From Flammeovirga agarivorans (lineage in GTDB: Bacteria > Bacteroidota > Bacteroidia > Cytophagales > Flammeovirgaceae), in the NCBI RefSeq assembly GCF_012641475.1, contig NZ_JABAIL010000004.1:62001-126000 (forward strand): a DNA stretch of 64,000 nucleotides, read 5' to 3'. The notes under the pieces are model-generated. The model saw nothing but the letters and a program-made list of their open reading frames with translations. It was not told the origin of the DNA and did no database searches. The number at the start of each line of letters is the position of its first letter. The stretch's first letter is position 1. Of the stretch, positions 16,809-26,543 are shown piece by piece. The translations under genes and the position numbers were made by a program.

Positions 16809-18128
16809 ATGAGAAAAGTTGCCTTCTATACGCTTGGTTGCAAGCTAAACTTCTCTGAAACGTCGACTATCGGACGTCAGTTTGAAGAAAAAGGATATAA
16901 AAAAGTAGAGTTTTCAGATACTCCAGATATATATATAATCAACACTTGTTCTGTAACAGACAATGCAGACAAAAAGTGTCAGAAGATTGTAAGAGAAGCA
17001 AAGAAAATTGCTCCTAACTCTTATGTAGCCATTATTGGTTGCTATGCTCAGTTAAAACCGAAAGAGATTTCAGAACTAGAGGGAGTCGACGCGGTATTGG
17101 GTGCGGCAGAGAAATTCCGTTTATTAGAATTGTTAGACGGTTTTGTAAAAACTGAAGAACCACAAGTATTAGCTACTGAAATTAAAGAGACTAAAGAATT
17201 TGTTTCTGGTTATTCAATGAATGACCGAACAAGAACATTCTTAAAAGTACAAGATGGATGTAATTATAAATGTTCGTTCTGTACTATACCTTTAGCAAGA
17301 GGAAAGTCTAGAAGTGCTACTATTGCTGATATTATCCAAAATGCAAAAGAAATTGCTGCAACAGATACTAAAGAAGTAGTACTGACGGGAGTCAATATCG
17401 GAGACTTTGGTATTATTGATGGAAGACGTCAAGAAAGACTTATCGACTTGTTAAAGGAGTTGGATAAAGTAGAAGGTATTGAACGTTTCCGCATTTCTTC
17501 TATTGAGCCTAACTTATTAGATGAAGAAATTATTGGATTCTGTTCTGAATCTGACAAGTTTGTTCCTCATTTCCATATTCCGTTGCAATCGGGTTCTGAC
17601 AAGATGTTGGAATTAATGAGAAGACGTTATAGAACAGATTTATATAAATCTCGTATCACCGAAATTAAATCACAAATGCCAGACGCATGTATTGGTGTTG
17701 ATGTGATCATTGGTTTCCCTGGTGAAACAGAAGAAGACTTCTTAGATACCTACAATTTCTTAAATGAATTAGATGTAGCCTATCTTCATGTCTTTACTTA
17801 CTCTGAACGGCCAAATACTGATGCTGTTCATATGGGTGGTGTTGTACCGAAAGCAGAAAGAGCAAAACGTTCTAAAATGTTGAGAATTCTTTCGGATAAG
17901 AAGAAAAGAGCATTTTATGAGTCTCAATTAGGTACAACAAGAACAGTTCTATTCGAACATGATATTGAGGAAGGTAAAATGTTTGGTTTTACAGAGAATT
18001 ATGTTCGAGTAGAAGCGAAGTATGATCCGGCTTTAGTCAATGAGTTAAAACAAATTGACTTGGTAAAAGTGAACGATCAAAATATTGTGGAAATTAAAGA
18101 ACCTGAAATTGTGTACGAAAAGCACTAA
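16809..18128 (+). CDS. mtaB: tRNA (N6-threonylcarbamoyladenosine(37)-C2)-methylthiotransferase
   Basis: A 439-residue radical-SAM enzyme of the MiaB/MtaB group that adds a methylthio group to t6A37 in ANN-decoding tRNAs. The N-terminal UPF0004 domain carries its three cluster cysteines (TLGCKLN, INTCSVTD, IIGCYAQ). The radical-SAM core has CNYKCSFCTIP near residue 151, and the central part contains HFHIPLQSGSDKML and IGFPGETEEDF. The C-terminal TRAM region is degenerate but present. The opening MRKVAFYTLGCKLN is characteristic of MtaB rather than MiaB or RimO. It is a single gene with a good promoter and a strong terminator. Confidence 0.95.
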   Translation: MRKVAFYTLGCKLNFSETSTIGRQFEEKGYKKVEFSDTPDIYIINTCSVTDNADKKCQKIVREAKKIAPNSYVAIIGCYAQLKPKEISELEGVDAVLGAAEKFRLLELLDGFVKTEEPQVLATEIKETKEFVSGYSMNDRTRTFLKVQDGCNYKCSFCTIPLARGKSRSATIADIIQNAKEIAATDTKEVVLTGVNIGDFGIIDGRRQERLIDLLKELDKVEGIERFRISSIEPNLLDEEIIGFCSESDKFVPHFHIPLQSGSDKMLELMRRRYRTDLYKSRITEIKSQMPDACIGVDVIIGFPGETEEDFLDTYNFLNELDVAYLHVFTYSERPNTDAVHMGGVVPKAERAKRSKMLRILSDKKKRAFYESQLGTTRTVLFEHDIEEGKMFGFTENYVRVEAKYDPALVNELKQIDLVKVNDQNIVEIKEPEIVYEKH

Positions 18129-18150
18129 TTTCAAAATTTGTCCATAAAAT

Positions 18151-18182
18151 AGGCACCTTTCGTATCGATGTGAAAGGTGCCT
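18151..18182. terminator. bidirectional intrinsic terminator
   Basis: A perfect 11-bp stem (18151-18161 with 18172-18182) and a 10-base loop, followed by TATTTTTT on the plus strand. It separates mtaB from the convergent T9SS protein gene. Confidence 0.8.
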
Positions 18183-18188
18183 TATTTT

Positions 18189-19610
18189 TTAATGTTGTAT
18201 GATCATTTCCTTTTTATAGATCACTTTTTTATTTAAGGAGATTAATAACATATATAATCCATCGTTCATCTGACTGACATCTAGGGTTTCCTTACCTGTA
18301 ATACTAGAATTGTTATTCAAATAGGTCAAAGGGAAAACTTGACCTGTCTCTATTAGTATCAGTTGGAAAGTTGGAACATCGTTCTGATCAATATCCATCA
18401 TTATGTTGATATAATTATCGGCGGGGTCAGGAAATACTTTTGTTACGGTATAAGAATTATTGGCTTCACCTAAACTTACCTCTCTTATCCAACTTTGTGA
18501 TTTGCCATCTAAATCATATTCTGTTAGTCTGTAATATACGACCTTGTTTGAATGATCATCAGTGTCTTCATAGTCATAATCAATTTCTGTGGCGGCATTA
18601 CCTGCTGCATTAATTCGATCATTCACCATTGTAAAGTTTTGTTGATCATACGATTTCTCTAAAGTAAAATAGGCACTATTGATTTCTTGGGCAGTTGCCC
18701 ATTCAGCAATAACATGATTCTTTCCACCTGTTGAAAGAGTAAAAGACATAAGTTCAATAGGAAGGTCACGATTCACCTGTGTACTACTCATGAATTTACT
18801 AACCAAATCTTTTGTAGGTTGTGATATGTGATTTTGAGCATCCTTATTAGTTGCATGTAGATGTGGTGTTCTAAAGTAATTTTGTGCTGCATTATTCGCG
18901 TTGTGAAGTAAATATTGCCCATTTGGATAATGACCATGCGGAGATAAAGTTGACCAACCATCATCATCGTCGTCATCATCATGATGAGAGCTATGAGATC
19001 TATCATGTAAAAAATTGGTGTTACCAAGAACTATTGTGGTACCACTGTGGTAATGATGACTTGATCTAGGGTCAAAATGGACATGATCTTTTAAAATCAT
19101 ATCTTGGTCTACAAGTAAATGTCCTCGGTTACTAAAAACGGAAATTTCATCATCATCATCATCTAATTTTCTTTGCCCTGTCATTTCAAAGTTTTTATTG
19201 ACAACAATATCTCCATTATTTTCAAAATGAAACCCTTCATCATCATCAGTTGCCGTAATCCTAAAATTTTCAGAAATGATTATTTTTCCATCATTTGTAT
19301 TTTTATGATCTTCGGTATTATCAATATGTAAATTGCCATTTATTATCAGAACTCCATGTTCTTCAACTGTTAAATAGCCAGAATGTCCATCATGAAAATA
19401 TGGACTTGTTGTTCTACTATGATGTGTATAATGTGATTTCATTTCACGATAATCATCATCGTGGGTAATTTTTAAATCACCATTTACTCTAACTGTATCT
19501 CCTCTCAAAACAGTAAATCTACTGTATGTTCCAGCCGGTACATCAATAATAGTTGAAAAAGAAAGATTAGAAATAGAGAATAATATCAACGAAATAAAAA
19601 GTGCTTTCAT
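18189..19610 (-). CDS. Asp/His-rich surface protein with T9SS type A sorting domain
   Basis: A 473-residue exported protein (signal peptide MKALFISLILFSISNLSFS). Residues 20-245 form a beta-solenoid-like region (repeated GDLKI, GNLHI, GDIVVN, GHLLVD turns) studded with His and Asp clusters: HDDD near 50, DDDDDE near 140, SHHYHSG near 185 and SHHDDDDDDD near 209-217. From about 290 comes a fibronectin-like segment (PIELMSFTLS...AEWATAQEINSAYFTLEKS...YYRLTEYDLDG) and then a type A T9SS tail (VFPDPADNYINI ... KKEMIIQH). It should be secreted across the outer membrane and attached to the surface or released. The acidic/His clusters suggest cation binding, and the copper genes lie just downstream on the map. 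Confidence 0.85.
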   Translation of the reverse strand: MKALFISLILFSISNLSFSTIIDVPAGTYSRFTVLRGDTVRVNGDLKITHDDDYREMKSHYTHHSRTTSPYFHDGHSGYLTVEEHGVLIINGNLHIDNTEDHKNTNDGKIIISENFRITATDDDEGFHFENNGDIVVNKNFEMTGQRKLDDDDDEISVFSNRGHLLVDQDMILKDHVHFDPRSSHHYHSGTTIVLGNTNFLHDRSHSSHHDDDDDDDGWSTLSPHGHYPNGQYLLHNANNAAQNYFRTPHLHATNKDAQNHISQPTKDLVSKFMSSTQVNRDLPIELMSFTLSTGGKNHVIAEWATAQEINSAYFTLEKSYDQQNFTMVNDRINAAGNAATEIDYDYEDTDDHSNKVVYYRLTEYDLDGKSQSWIREVSLGEANNSYTVTKVFPDPADNYINIMMDIDQNDVPTFQLILIETGQVFPLTYLNNNSSITGKETLDVSQMNDGLYMLLISLNKKVIYKKEMIIQH

Positions 19611-19808
19611 ATAGTTTTTGTGTATAGTTATTTCATTAATTTAATTAAAATTTTAAGAATACGATAGTGTTTTTTATAGAGTACTAAATAAAATATCCAC
19701 ATGGGATTAGTTTATGAGAAATGTGATATATTTTTTCAATTCTATTTCAAATGTACTACCTGTCTATTTCATGAGTTTTCTATTTTTACTTTCTTAAAAA
19801 ATAAACCA

Positions 19809-20237
19809 ATGATGAACCTAATTTTAAAAACGTCAACAGATAAGAGTATTGTTATTATTCGATGGATGGTAGGCTTTGTTTTTCTTTCAGAAGGCATTCA
19901 GAAATTCTTGTACCCAACAACTAGAGGGGCAGGTAGGTTTCTTAAAATTGGATTACCTAATCCTGAGTTCTTAGGTGATTTTGTAGGGACTGTAGAAATA
20001 CTAGCAGGTGTACTTTTGATACTAGGTATTGTTTCAAGAATTGCCGCTTTAAATACCTTCATTATTATGTGTGTAGCTATCATTACTACAAAGATTCCTC
20101 AAGTATCAGAAAATGGGATATGGAGTGCACTTCATGCAAGTAGAACTGATTGGGCAATGTGGTGTGGCAGTCTATTTATACTGATAAAGGGTAGTGGGAT
20201 ATTTTCTTTCGATTATTACTTTATGAAGAAAAAGTAG
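19809..20237 (+). CDS. DoxX-family membrane protein
   Basis: A roughly 142-residue membrane protein with four predicted helices. The hallmark IIRWMVGFVFLSEGIQKFLYP and GTVEILAGVLLILG patterns identify the DoxX/DoxD-like family, which includes quinone- or thiosulfate-linked oxidoreductase subunits and many uncharacterised inner-membrane proteins. The open frame extends upstream to an ATG at 19701, but those 36 extra residues are Phe/Cys-rich and unlike the family, so I place the start at one of the tandem ATGs at 19809/19812. It is a separate gene from the lipoprotein at 20339. A role in redox or metal stress is possible from the context but not shown. Confidence 0.85.
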   Translation: MMNLILKTSTDKSIVIIRWMVGFVFLSEGIQKFLYPTTRGAGRFLKIGLPNPEFLGDFVGTVEILAGVLLILGIVSRIAALNTFIIMCVAIITTKIPQVSENGIWSALHASRTDWAMWCGSLFILIKGSGIFSFDYYFMKKK

Positions 20238-20338
20238 AAATTAGTAAAGTCTGATGTATACTTATAAATGACAAATATAACTTTCGAGATATTTCAGAGT
20301 TATTAAATTAGTCAGACACCATTTTATTTTATATCAAC

Positions 20339-20914
20339 ATGAAAAGGATATTTTTTGCATCAATGATATTTCCTTTTTTGTTTTTCTGTGCATGCAGTAA
20401 TAATCCTTCAGAGAGTACTCAGAATAAAGAAAACAAACCCGAGGTATCAACTACTATTATTTTAAATGAAGCTAATTTTGGCCAATTAATTCTTAAGAAG
20501 AATTCTACCATCTTGTCTGAAAAAAATCTTCAAAAATTGTTCAAAGGACACCCCGTTACGGAAAGTGTAGGTCACCAAGATGGACCTAATTTCACCTTAT
20601 TCAAAGTAGGAGATGGACTGACCTTTTCCACAGAAAATGCTGAAACAAATATTATCAATAAAGTATATATCACTAATGAGGATTATACGGATGAATATGG
20701 TGTTCATGTTGGAGATAATTTCAATGATGTTTTAAGTAGAAGAACAGATCTTGAATTAAAAACAATACACTACCATATCTATTTGGTAGAACCTACATCG
20801 CATGTTAAGTACGAGATGCAATTACAAAATTACAATGCACCTGATAAAGATGAGTATACCATGGAAGATCTTGAACAGTATAATGCTATTGTAGAAGCTA
20901 TTATTTGGGAATAA
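20339..20914 (+). CDS. lipoprotein, possibly DUF1131 (YfeY-like)
   Basis: A 191-residue protein with a lipoprotein signal (lipobox around CACSNN, acylated Cys near residue 19), so it is anchored in a membrane facing the periplasm. The mature part has LQKLFKGHPVTE, LFKVGDGLTFS and GVHVGDNFNDVLSRR segments. This layout recalls the RpoE-regulated DUF1131 lipoproteins, but my assignment is tentative. It stands between the DoxX gene and the copper genes, with promoter-sized gaps on both sides, so it is probably an independent transcript. No metal-binding motif is evident. Confidence 0.7.
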   Translation: MKRIFFASMIFPFLFFCACSNNPSESTQNKENKPEVSTTIILNEANFGQLILKKNSTILSEKNLQKLFKGHPVTESVGHQDGPNFTLFKVGDGLTFSTENAETNIINKVYITNEDYTDEYGVHVGDNFNDVLSRRTDLELKTIHYHIYLVEPTSHVKYEMQLQNYNAPDKDEYTMEDLEQYNAIVEAIIWE

Positions 20915-20998
20915 ATCAAACGAAAAGATTTGTGAATTTTTATTAATTCTAACATTCTACTCTTGACTTTATTCCTAATACTTTTTGATATTTGAAGT

Positions 20999-21415
20999 AT
21001 GAGCAAAGCCATCAAAAATATTTTTTTATCTATTGTTTTGATAGTAGGCACAATTGGTATTATCGCTAACGCACATATTTGCCAAGGAATGCTGAAAGCT
21101 GTCAACATGCAAGCATCACACTATTGCTGTGAGATGTCTATGGATATGAAAGAAAAATCTGATTGCTGTGAAAATAATGCTCAACAGCTTAAAGTTGAAA
21201 GCCATTTTGATCATTTAATAGATTTGGTTGAGGTTCCTTCTTATACCTATAAAGAACTTATCAAGGACCTTTGGGCTTCTGCTTATCCGACTATTTTGCC
21301 TGAAAATCACAATCATATATGTACTACACAAATGATTGATCTCTTTATTGAGAAAACACCTCCCATATTCAGGCAAACTCCAATTAATATTACAAATCAG
21401 ACATTTATCGTTTAG
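20999..21415 (+). CDS. HYC_CC_PP family small copper-island protein
   Basis: A 138-residue protein with an N-terminal membrane/signal helix, then the signature HYCCEMSMDMKEKSDCCENN near residues 41-60 and TPPIFRQTP close to the C-terminus. The HYC, CC and PP marks are those of the HYC_CC_PP family, found beside copper and silver efflux genes in Bacteroidota. The Cys/Met/His-rich stretch is a plausible Cu(I)/Ag(I) site facing the periplasm. The pump gene cusA starts 96 bases downstream in the same direction, so this is the first gene of the probable efflux operon. Its molecular role, as chaperone or sensor, is not established. Confidence 0.8.
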   Translation: MSKAIKNIFLSIVLIVGTIGIIANAHICQGMLKAVNMQASHYCCEMSMDMKEKSDCCENNAQQLKVESHFDHLIDLVEVPSYTYKELIKDLWASAYPTILPENHNHICTTQMIDLFIEKTPPIFRQTPINITNQTFIV

Positions 21416-21511
21416 AGAGGAATATTCTTTTGCTACTTATTAGAGTACAATAGTCTATTTTTTTGTAATTTCAGAGGCGTTTATATAAGCGGCTCTCTAA
21501 ACACTATATTA

Positions 21512-24500
21512 ATGATTAATAAAATTGTTCGTTTCTTTCTATACAATAGAATAGTAACGATAGTGATGTTGTTGTTGGTTGTTTTTTGGGGATTAATGCA
21601 TAGCCCATTTAAAACTAAAATCAATAACTATATTCCATACGATCCAGTATCAGTAGATGCGATTCCTGATATTGGAGACAATCAACAAATAGTTTTTACC
21701 AATTGGTCTGGAAGATCTCCTCAAGATATTGAAGATCAAATTACCTATCCATTAACAACGAGTTTGTTAGGTATTCCGGGAGTAAAGAGTATCCGTAGTA
21801 ATTCTATGTTTGGGTTCTCTACAATCAATATCATTTTTAAAGATGACATTGAATTTTACTTTGGTAGAACAAGAATCCTTGAAAAAATAAATAGTTTATC
21901 CCCTGGAACTTTACCAGAAGGAGTACAACCAACATTGGGCCCTGATGCCACCGCTGTAGGTCAGGTTTTTTGGTATACCCTTGAAGGTAGAGATGAGGAG
22001 GGGAACCCAACAGGTGGTTGGGATCTGGAAGAATTGAGAACCACACAAGACTTTCTAGTTAAATATGCATTAATGTCGGCCGATGGAGTTGCTGAAGTTG
22101 CCTCTGTTGGAGGGCATGTTAAGGAATATCAGATTGATGTGGATCCTAATGCATTAAAGGCTTATGGTGTAACCTTACAGCAAGTAATGAATGCTGTGCG
22201 TAATTCTAATTTAGATGTTGGTGCAAGAACTATCGAAGTCAACAATACAGAGTATTTCGTAAGAGGTATTGGCTACATCAAAAACCTAAGTGATTTAGAG
22301 GAATCAGTTGTTAAGGTAAATGCAAATATTCCCATCAGAATTAAGGATGTCGCTAAAGTTTTAGAAGGTCCAGCAGTACGTAGAGGAATCTTAGATAAAG
22401 AAGGAGCCGAAGCTGTTGGAGGAGTTGTCACCGCCCGTTTTGGAGCCAACCCTATGCTTGTTGTAGACCATGTGAAAGATAAAATTAAAGATATCCAAAA
22501 TGGTTTGCCACAGAAAGTACTAGAAGATGGAACGGTAAGTAAGATGACTATCGTACCATTCTATGACCGTTCGGTTTTAATCAAAGAAACTTTAGGGACG
22601 CTAAATGAGGCTTTAACACAGGAAATACTAATTACTGTGATAGTAGTTCTAATTATGGTTTGGAACTTACGCGCTTCTATGTTGATTTCAAGCTTGTTAC
22701 CTATAGCTGTGCTGATGGTATTTATCATCATGAAATACATGGGGATCGTTGCTAATATTGTGTCTTTAAGTGGTATAGCTATTGCCATAGGGACGATGGT
22801 GGATATAGGTATTGTTATGTCTGAAAATCTGATCAAACATTTAGAATACCGAGAGGACAGGAAGCTAGTAGATTTAATTTATGATTCAACAGCAGAGGTA
22901 TCTGGTGCTATTGTGACGGCGGTGGCCACAACAGTAGTTAGTTTTATACCTGTATTTACGCTGCAAGCTTCAGAAGGGAAGTTATTTACACCTTTGGCTT
23001 TTACAAAGACCTTTGCATTGTGTGCATCTGTTGTCGTTGCCTTGGTTTTTCTACCCATGTTTGCTTATTATTTTTTTAGATCAAATGAGAAGAGTAAAGG
23101 TCGTTTATTACTCCAAATTTGCTTTTTCATATTTGGAATCTGGCTTTTATTTTATTCTAAAGTAAGCCTCGGAATTGGGGTGATCTTAATTACATCTTAC
23201 AATATCTTTGGTGAGTATATAAAAGGCTTCTTACCTCAAGGGTCATATGATAAAATAAGAAGCATACTTGTCGCATTAGTAATTACGTATTTATTAGCCA
23301 TAGATTGGTTGCCATTGGGTGCTCAAGAAAGTACGTTTAAAAATGTAATATTCGTTGGAGGGTTAATTACTTTAATTCTTGGAGGCTTCCAGTTATTTAT
23401 CTATTTATATCCAAAGTTATTAGCTAAATGTTTAGAGAATAAAGTATCCTTTTTAACGCTAATTTTTATAGTTGTTTTTTCTGGCATTTCAGCATGGTTG
23501 GGCTTTCCTAAGTTGTTTTCTCCATTTACTGATGTAGGTAAGAAGTTAGGAGTAGATATTACTCAAACTTCAGCATATAAAAATATGAGTGCTTTATTTC
23601 CGGGTATTGGATCTGAATTTATGCCTTCATTATCCGAAGGAAGTTTCCTATTAATGCCTACAACAATGCCGAATGCTGGTATTTCTGAAGTCAAGAAAAA
23701 CCTTCAGTTGATGGATATGGCTGTAAAAAGTATCCCAGAGATTTCATCTGTTGTGGGTAAAGCAGGAAGAACTCAATCACCTTTAGATCCTGCACCTATA
23801 TCAATGTATGAGAATATAATCAACTATAAAAACGAATACAAAGTTGATGAAAATGGGACCCGCCTTAGATTTAAAATAAATAGTGAAGGGGAGTATGTAA
23901 GGGATGAAAAAGGGAAACTAATCGAAGATCCTGATGGACAATATTTCCGACAGTGGAGAGATCATATTCAATCTACTGATGATATTTGGAATGAAATTGT
24001 AAAAGTTTCGTCTCTACCTGGTCTAACATCTGCTCCAAAATTACAGCCTATTGAGACAAGGCTGATTATGACCCAAACAGGCATGAGAGCCCCGATGGGT
24101 ATAAAAGTATACGGTCCCGATTTGGCTACGATTGAATCGTTCGGATTGCAATTAGAACAGTTACTCAAAGAGGTGCCTTCGGTTAAAAAAGAAGCAGTCT
24201 TTGCCGATCGAATAGTAGGTAAGCCTTATTTAGAAATAGAGATCGACCGTCAGAAAATAGCTCGATATGGAATGAATATCAGAGACATGCAAATGTTATT
24301 GGAGATGGTTATTGGAGGTATGCCATTAACTTATACTGTTGAAGGCAGAGAACGTTTTCCTGTAAGAATGAGATATGCTCGAGAGTATCGAGACAATCCA
24401 GATGTACTTAAAAAGTTTTTGGTGAATGTTCCCCTAGGAATTCAAGTCCCTTTGGAAGAACTAGCTGACATCAATTATGTGGCAGGGCCTCAGAGTATTA

Positions 24501-25270
24501 AAAGCGAGGATACTTTTCTTACTGGCTATGTGCTATTAGATAAAAAAGAAGGCTTTTCTGAAGTGCAAGTTGTTGATCAGTCGATGGAATACCTTCAGTC
24601 AAAAATTAATTCAGGGAAGTTGGTAGTACCAAAAGGAGTGAGTTTTAAATTTTCTGGGAACTATGAAAACCAACTAAGGGCTACCAAACGATTGTCTTTT
24701 GTGATGCCTATCTGTTTGATGTTGATTTTCTTTATTCTCTATCTTCAGTTTAAATCCGTTCGAACCACATTTATGGTATTTTCTGGTATCGCTGTAGCTT
24801 TTAGTGGAGGTTTCTTGATGCTTTGGCTTTATAGTAAACCGGGCTTCTTGGATGTCACCATATTAGGGACAAATATGCAAGACTTATTTAATGTGGGATC
24901 AGTAAATCTAAGTGTTGCGGTGTGGGTTGGTTTTATTGCACTATTTGGTATAGCTACCGATGATGGGGTTTTGATCGCTACCTATTTAGATCAATCTTTT
25001 TCTAGACATCAACCTAAAACAATTGCCGGAATAAGAAAAGCTGTTTTAGAAGGAGGAATGAGGAGAATTCGACCGAGTTTAATGACAACTGCAACTACTC
25101 TTCTTGCTTTTATTCCAATTCTTACTTCAACAGGACGAGGAGCAGATATCATGAAACCAATGGCTATTCCAGGTTTTGGAGGAATGACAGTTGCCTTATT
25201 AACTCTATTTGTTGTTCCTACATTATACTGTGCAGTAGAAGAAGCGAGTTTATTGAAAAGTAAAAGATAA
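21512..25270 (+). CDS. cusA: CusA/CzcA-type heavy-metal RND efflux transporter
   Basis: A 1252-residue inner-membrane proton/metal antiporter of the HME-RND family. The conserved start (GDNQQIVFTNWSGRSPQDIEDQITYPL), the TM4 proton-relay segment AIGTMVDIGIVMSEN with its Asp, and the periplasmic Met-bearing RLIMTQTGMRAPMGIK and ARYGMNIRDMQ stretches point to Cu(I)/Ag(I) rather than Zn/Co. It is about 200 residues longer than E. coli CusA; much of the excess is a hydrophobic insert (about 525-650, some four extra helices) before TM7. It is followed after 26 bases by the outer-membrane gene and then the adaptor gene, forming the tripartite pump. Confidence 0.93.
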   Translation: MINKIVRFFLYNRIVTIVMLLLVVFWGLMHSPFKTKINNYIPYDPVSVDAIPDIGDNQQIVFTNWSGRSPQDIEDQITYPLTTSLLGIPGVKSIRSNSMFGFSTINIIFKDDIEFYFGRTRILEKINSLSPGTLPEGVQPTLGPDATAVGQVFWYTLEGRDEEGNPTGGWDLEELRTTQDFLVKYALMSADGVAEVASVGGHVKEYQIDVDPNALKAYGVTLQQVMNAVRNSNLDVGARTIEVNNTEYFVRGIGYIKNLSDLEESVVKVNANIPIRIKDVAKVLEGPAVRRGILDKEGAEAVGGVVTARFGANPMLVVDHVKDKIKDIQNGLPQKVLEDGTVSKMTIVPFYDRSVLIKETLGTLNEALTQEILITVIVVLIMVWNLRASMLISSLLPIAVLMVFIIMKYMGIVANIVSLSGIAIAIGTMVDIGIVMSENLIKHLEYREDRKLVDLIYDSTAEVSGAIVTAVATTVVSFIPVFTLQASEGKLFTPLAFTKTFALCASVVVALVFLPMFAYYFFRSNEKSKGRLLLQICFFIFGIWLLFYSKVSLGIGVILITSYNIFGEYIKGFLPQGSYDKIRSILVALVITYLLAIDWLPLGAQESTFKNVIFVGGLITLILGGFQLFIYLYPKLLAKCLENKVSFLTLIFIVVFSGISAWLGFPKLFSPFTDVGKKLGVDITQTSAYKNMSALFPGIGSEFMPSLSEGSFLLMPTTMPNAGISEVKKNLQLMDMAVKSIPEISSVVGKAGRTQSPLDPAPISMYENIINYKNEYKVDENGTRLRFKINSEGEYVRDEKGKLIEDPDGQYFRQWRDHIQSTDDIWNEIVKVSSLPGLTSAPKLQPIETRLIMTQTGMRAPMGIKVYGPDLATIESFGLQLEQLLKEVPSVKKEAVFADRIVGKPYLEIEIDRQKIARYGMNIRDMQMLLEMVIGGMPLTYTVEGRERFPVRMRYAREYRDNPDVLKKFLVNVPLGIQVPLEELADINYVAGPQSIKSEDTFLTGYVLLDKKEGFSEVQVVDQSMEYLQSKINSGKLVVPKGVSFKFSGNYENQLRATKRLSFVMPICLMLIFFILYLQFKSVRTTFMVFSGIAVAFSGGFLMLWLYSKPGFLDVTILGTNMQDLFNVGSVNLSVAVWVGFIALFGIATDDGVLIATYLDQSFSRHQPKTIAGIRKAVLEGGMRRIRPSLMTTATTLLAFIPILTSTGRGADIMKPMAIPGFGGMTVALLTLFVVPTLYCAVEEASLLKSKR

Positions 25271-25296
25271 ATGAGCCATCAAAACGAAATACAATT

Positions 25297-26517
25297 ATGA
25301 AAAATATACTATATATCCTTTTATTATTTCCAGTCGTTGGCTTAGCACAGAATCCTTATTTGGACCAATATATAGAACAAGCCCTTGAAAATAATTATGG
25401 AGTCCAAGCTAAATCACAATCCATCCAAGTGGTTGCTTCAGAAAAAGAAATGATTAAAGGGAAAGGGACCTCAAATCTTGACTTAATGTATGGTTATGGT
25501 GCCTCTCCAATCGAGACCAGAAATGGGCCTTTAAATCATAAAATTTCAGCAGGAATTATGTTGCCTTGGTTTGGTTCAAGAGCTACACAATATGAAGTAG
25601 TGGATCAAAAAATTATCAAAGCGGAGAAAGATAAAATTCAAACTGAAAATAGTATAAAGTATTCTGTTCGGTCTCTATATTTTCAGATGATCCAGAACCA
25701 AAAAGATCTCACTTCTTCTCGAGACAATATTTTGATCCTGAAGACTTTTGAGTCAATAGCACTAACACAATATGAAAATGCTAAGGGTTCATTAGTTGAT
25801 GTATTAAGAGTACAAATGCAAATTGAAGATGCTGATAATAATATCAATAAGTTGATAGAAGATAGTACACTTTTACACCGACAATTTGAATTGGTATTAA
25901 ATGCTTCAGTTTCAGATGTAAATATCACTGACAAAATAAATTTTGATACTTCTAGTGATTCAAACATTAAAAACAATCCTTTATTGCAGGGGATGGAAGC
26001 TTCTCAAAATGTGATTAGAGCTGAAGTGAATTCTGTTTCTAAATCGGCTGCTCCTCAGATTAAATTGGGATTAGAATATGGTATTTTAGGAGATACACAA
26101 ATGTCAGCTGAAAATCCTGGTAGAAACACAGTAATGCCGATGTTAGGTTTATCCATTCCTGTTTTCAATGCCAAGAAATATTCTGGTCAAAAGGAACAAC
26201 TTACTTTAAGTCATCAAGCGATTGACTTAGAGAAGCAAGAATTAGAAAATGTACTTCAGGCCGAACTATTAAAAGCAATGAATCAAAGAGAGGATGCTCA
26301 TAAAGATATTGAGTTGATACATTCTCAGATGCTAAAAATAGAGCAAGCAATTAAAGTACAAAGAGAAGTATATACTGTAGGAAACTCTCAAGGGGGAGCA
26401 TTTATTGAATTACTACGTTTACAAATGCAACGTTTAGATTTCCTATTTAAAGAGCATAAAGCAGAAAGTAGTTTGAATGATGCTTTAGCAAAAATCAACT
26501 TTATTCAAGGGGTTTAA
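25297..26517 (+). CDS. cusC: TolC/CusC-type outer-membrane efflux protein
   Basis: A 406-residue member of the outer membrane efflux protein family. It has a signal peptide (VVGLAQNP) and two repeated halves of long amphipathic helices with short barrel strands, e.g. NSIKYSVRSLYFQMIQNQKDL and LENVLQAELLKAMNQREDAHKDIEL. It would provide the exit duct for the CusA/CusB complex. There is no N-terminal lipidation Cys, unlike enteric CusC. It sits 26 bases after the transporter gene and 26 bases before the adaptor gene, so the three form one operon. The gene name rests on operon context. Confidence 0.88.
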   Translation: MKNILYILLLFPVVGLAQNPYLDQYIEQALENNYGVQAKSQSIQVVASEKEMIKGKGTSNLDLMYGYGASPIETRNGPLNHKISAGIMLPWFGSRATQYEVVDQKIIKAEKDKIQTENSIKYSVRSLYFQMIQNQKDLTSSRDNILILKTFESIALTQYENAKGSLVDVLRVQMQIEDADNNINKLIEDSTLLHRQFELVLNASVSDVNITDKINFDTSSDSNIKNNPLLQGMEASQNVIRAEVNSVSKSAAPQIKLGLEYGILGDTQMSAENPGRNTVMPMLGLSIPVFNAKKYSGQKEQLTLSHQAIDLEKQELENVLQAELLKAMNQREDAHKDIELIHSQMLKIEQAIKVQREVYTVGNSQGGAFIELLRLQMQRLDFLFKEHKAESSLNDALAKINFIQGV

Positions 26518-26543
26518 AACCTACAGTTTAAAAAGACATTATT

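Noticed and set aside
18950-18990. ATC/GTC trinucleotide run mistaken for a microsatellite or CRISPR-like repeat
   Set aside because: It encodes the Asp/His cluster of the T9SS protein in frame and has no spacer structure.
19701-19808. 36-residue N-terminal extension of the DoxX protein
   Set aside because: Phe/Cys-rich residues outside the family's normal start; tandem ATGs at 19809/19812 fit better.
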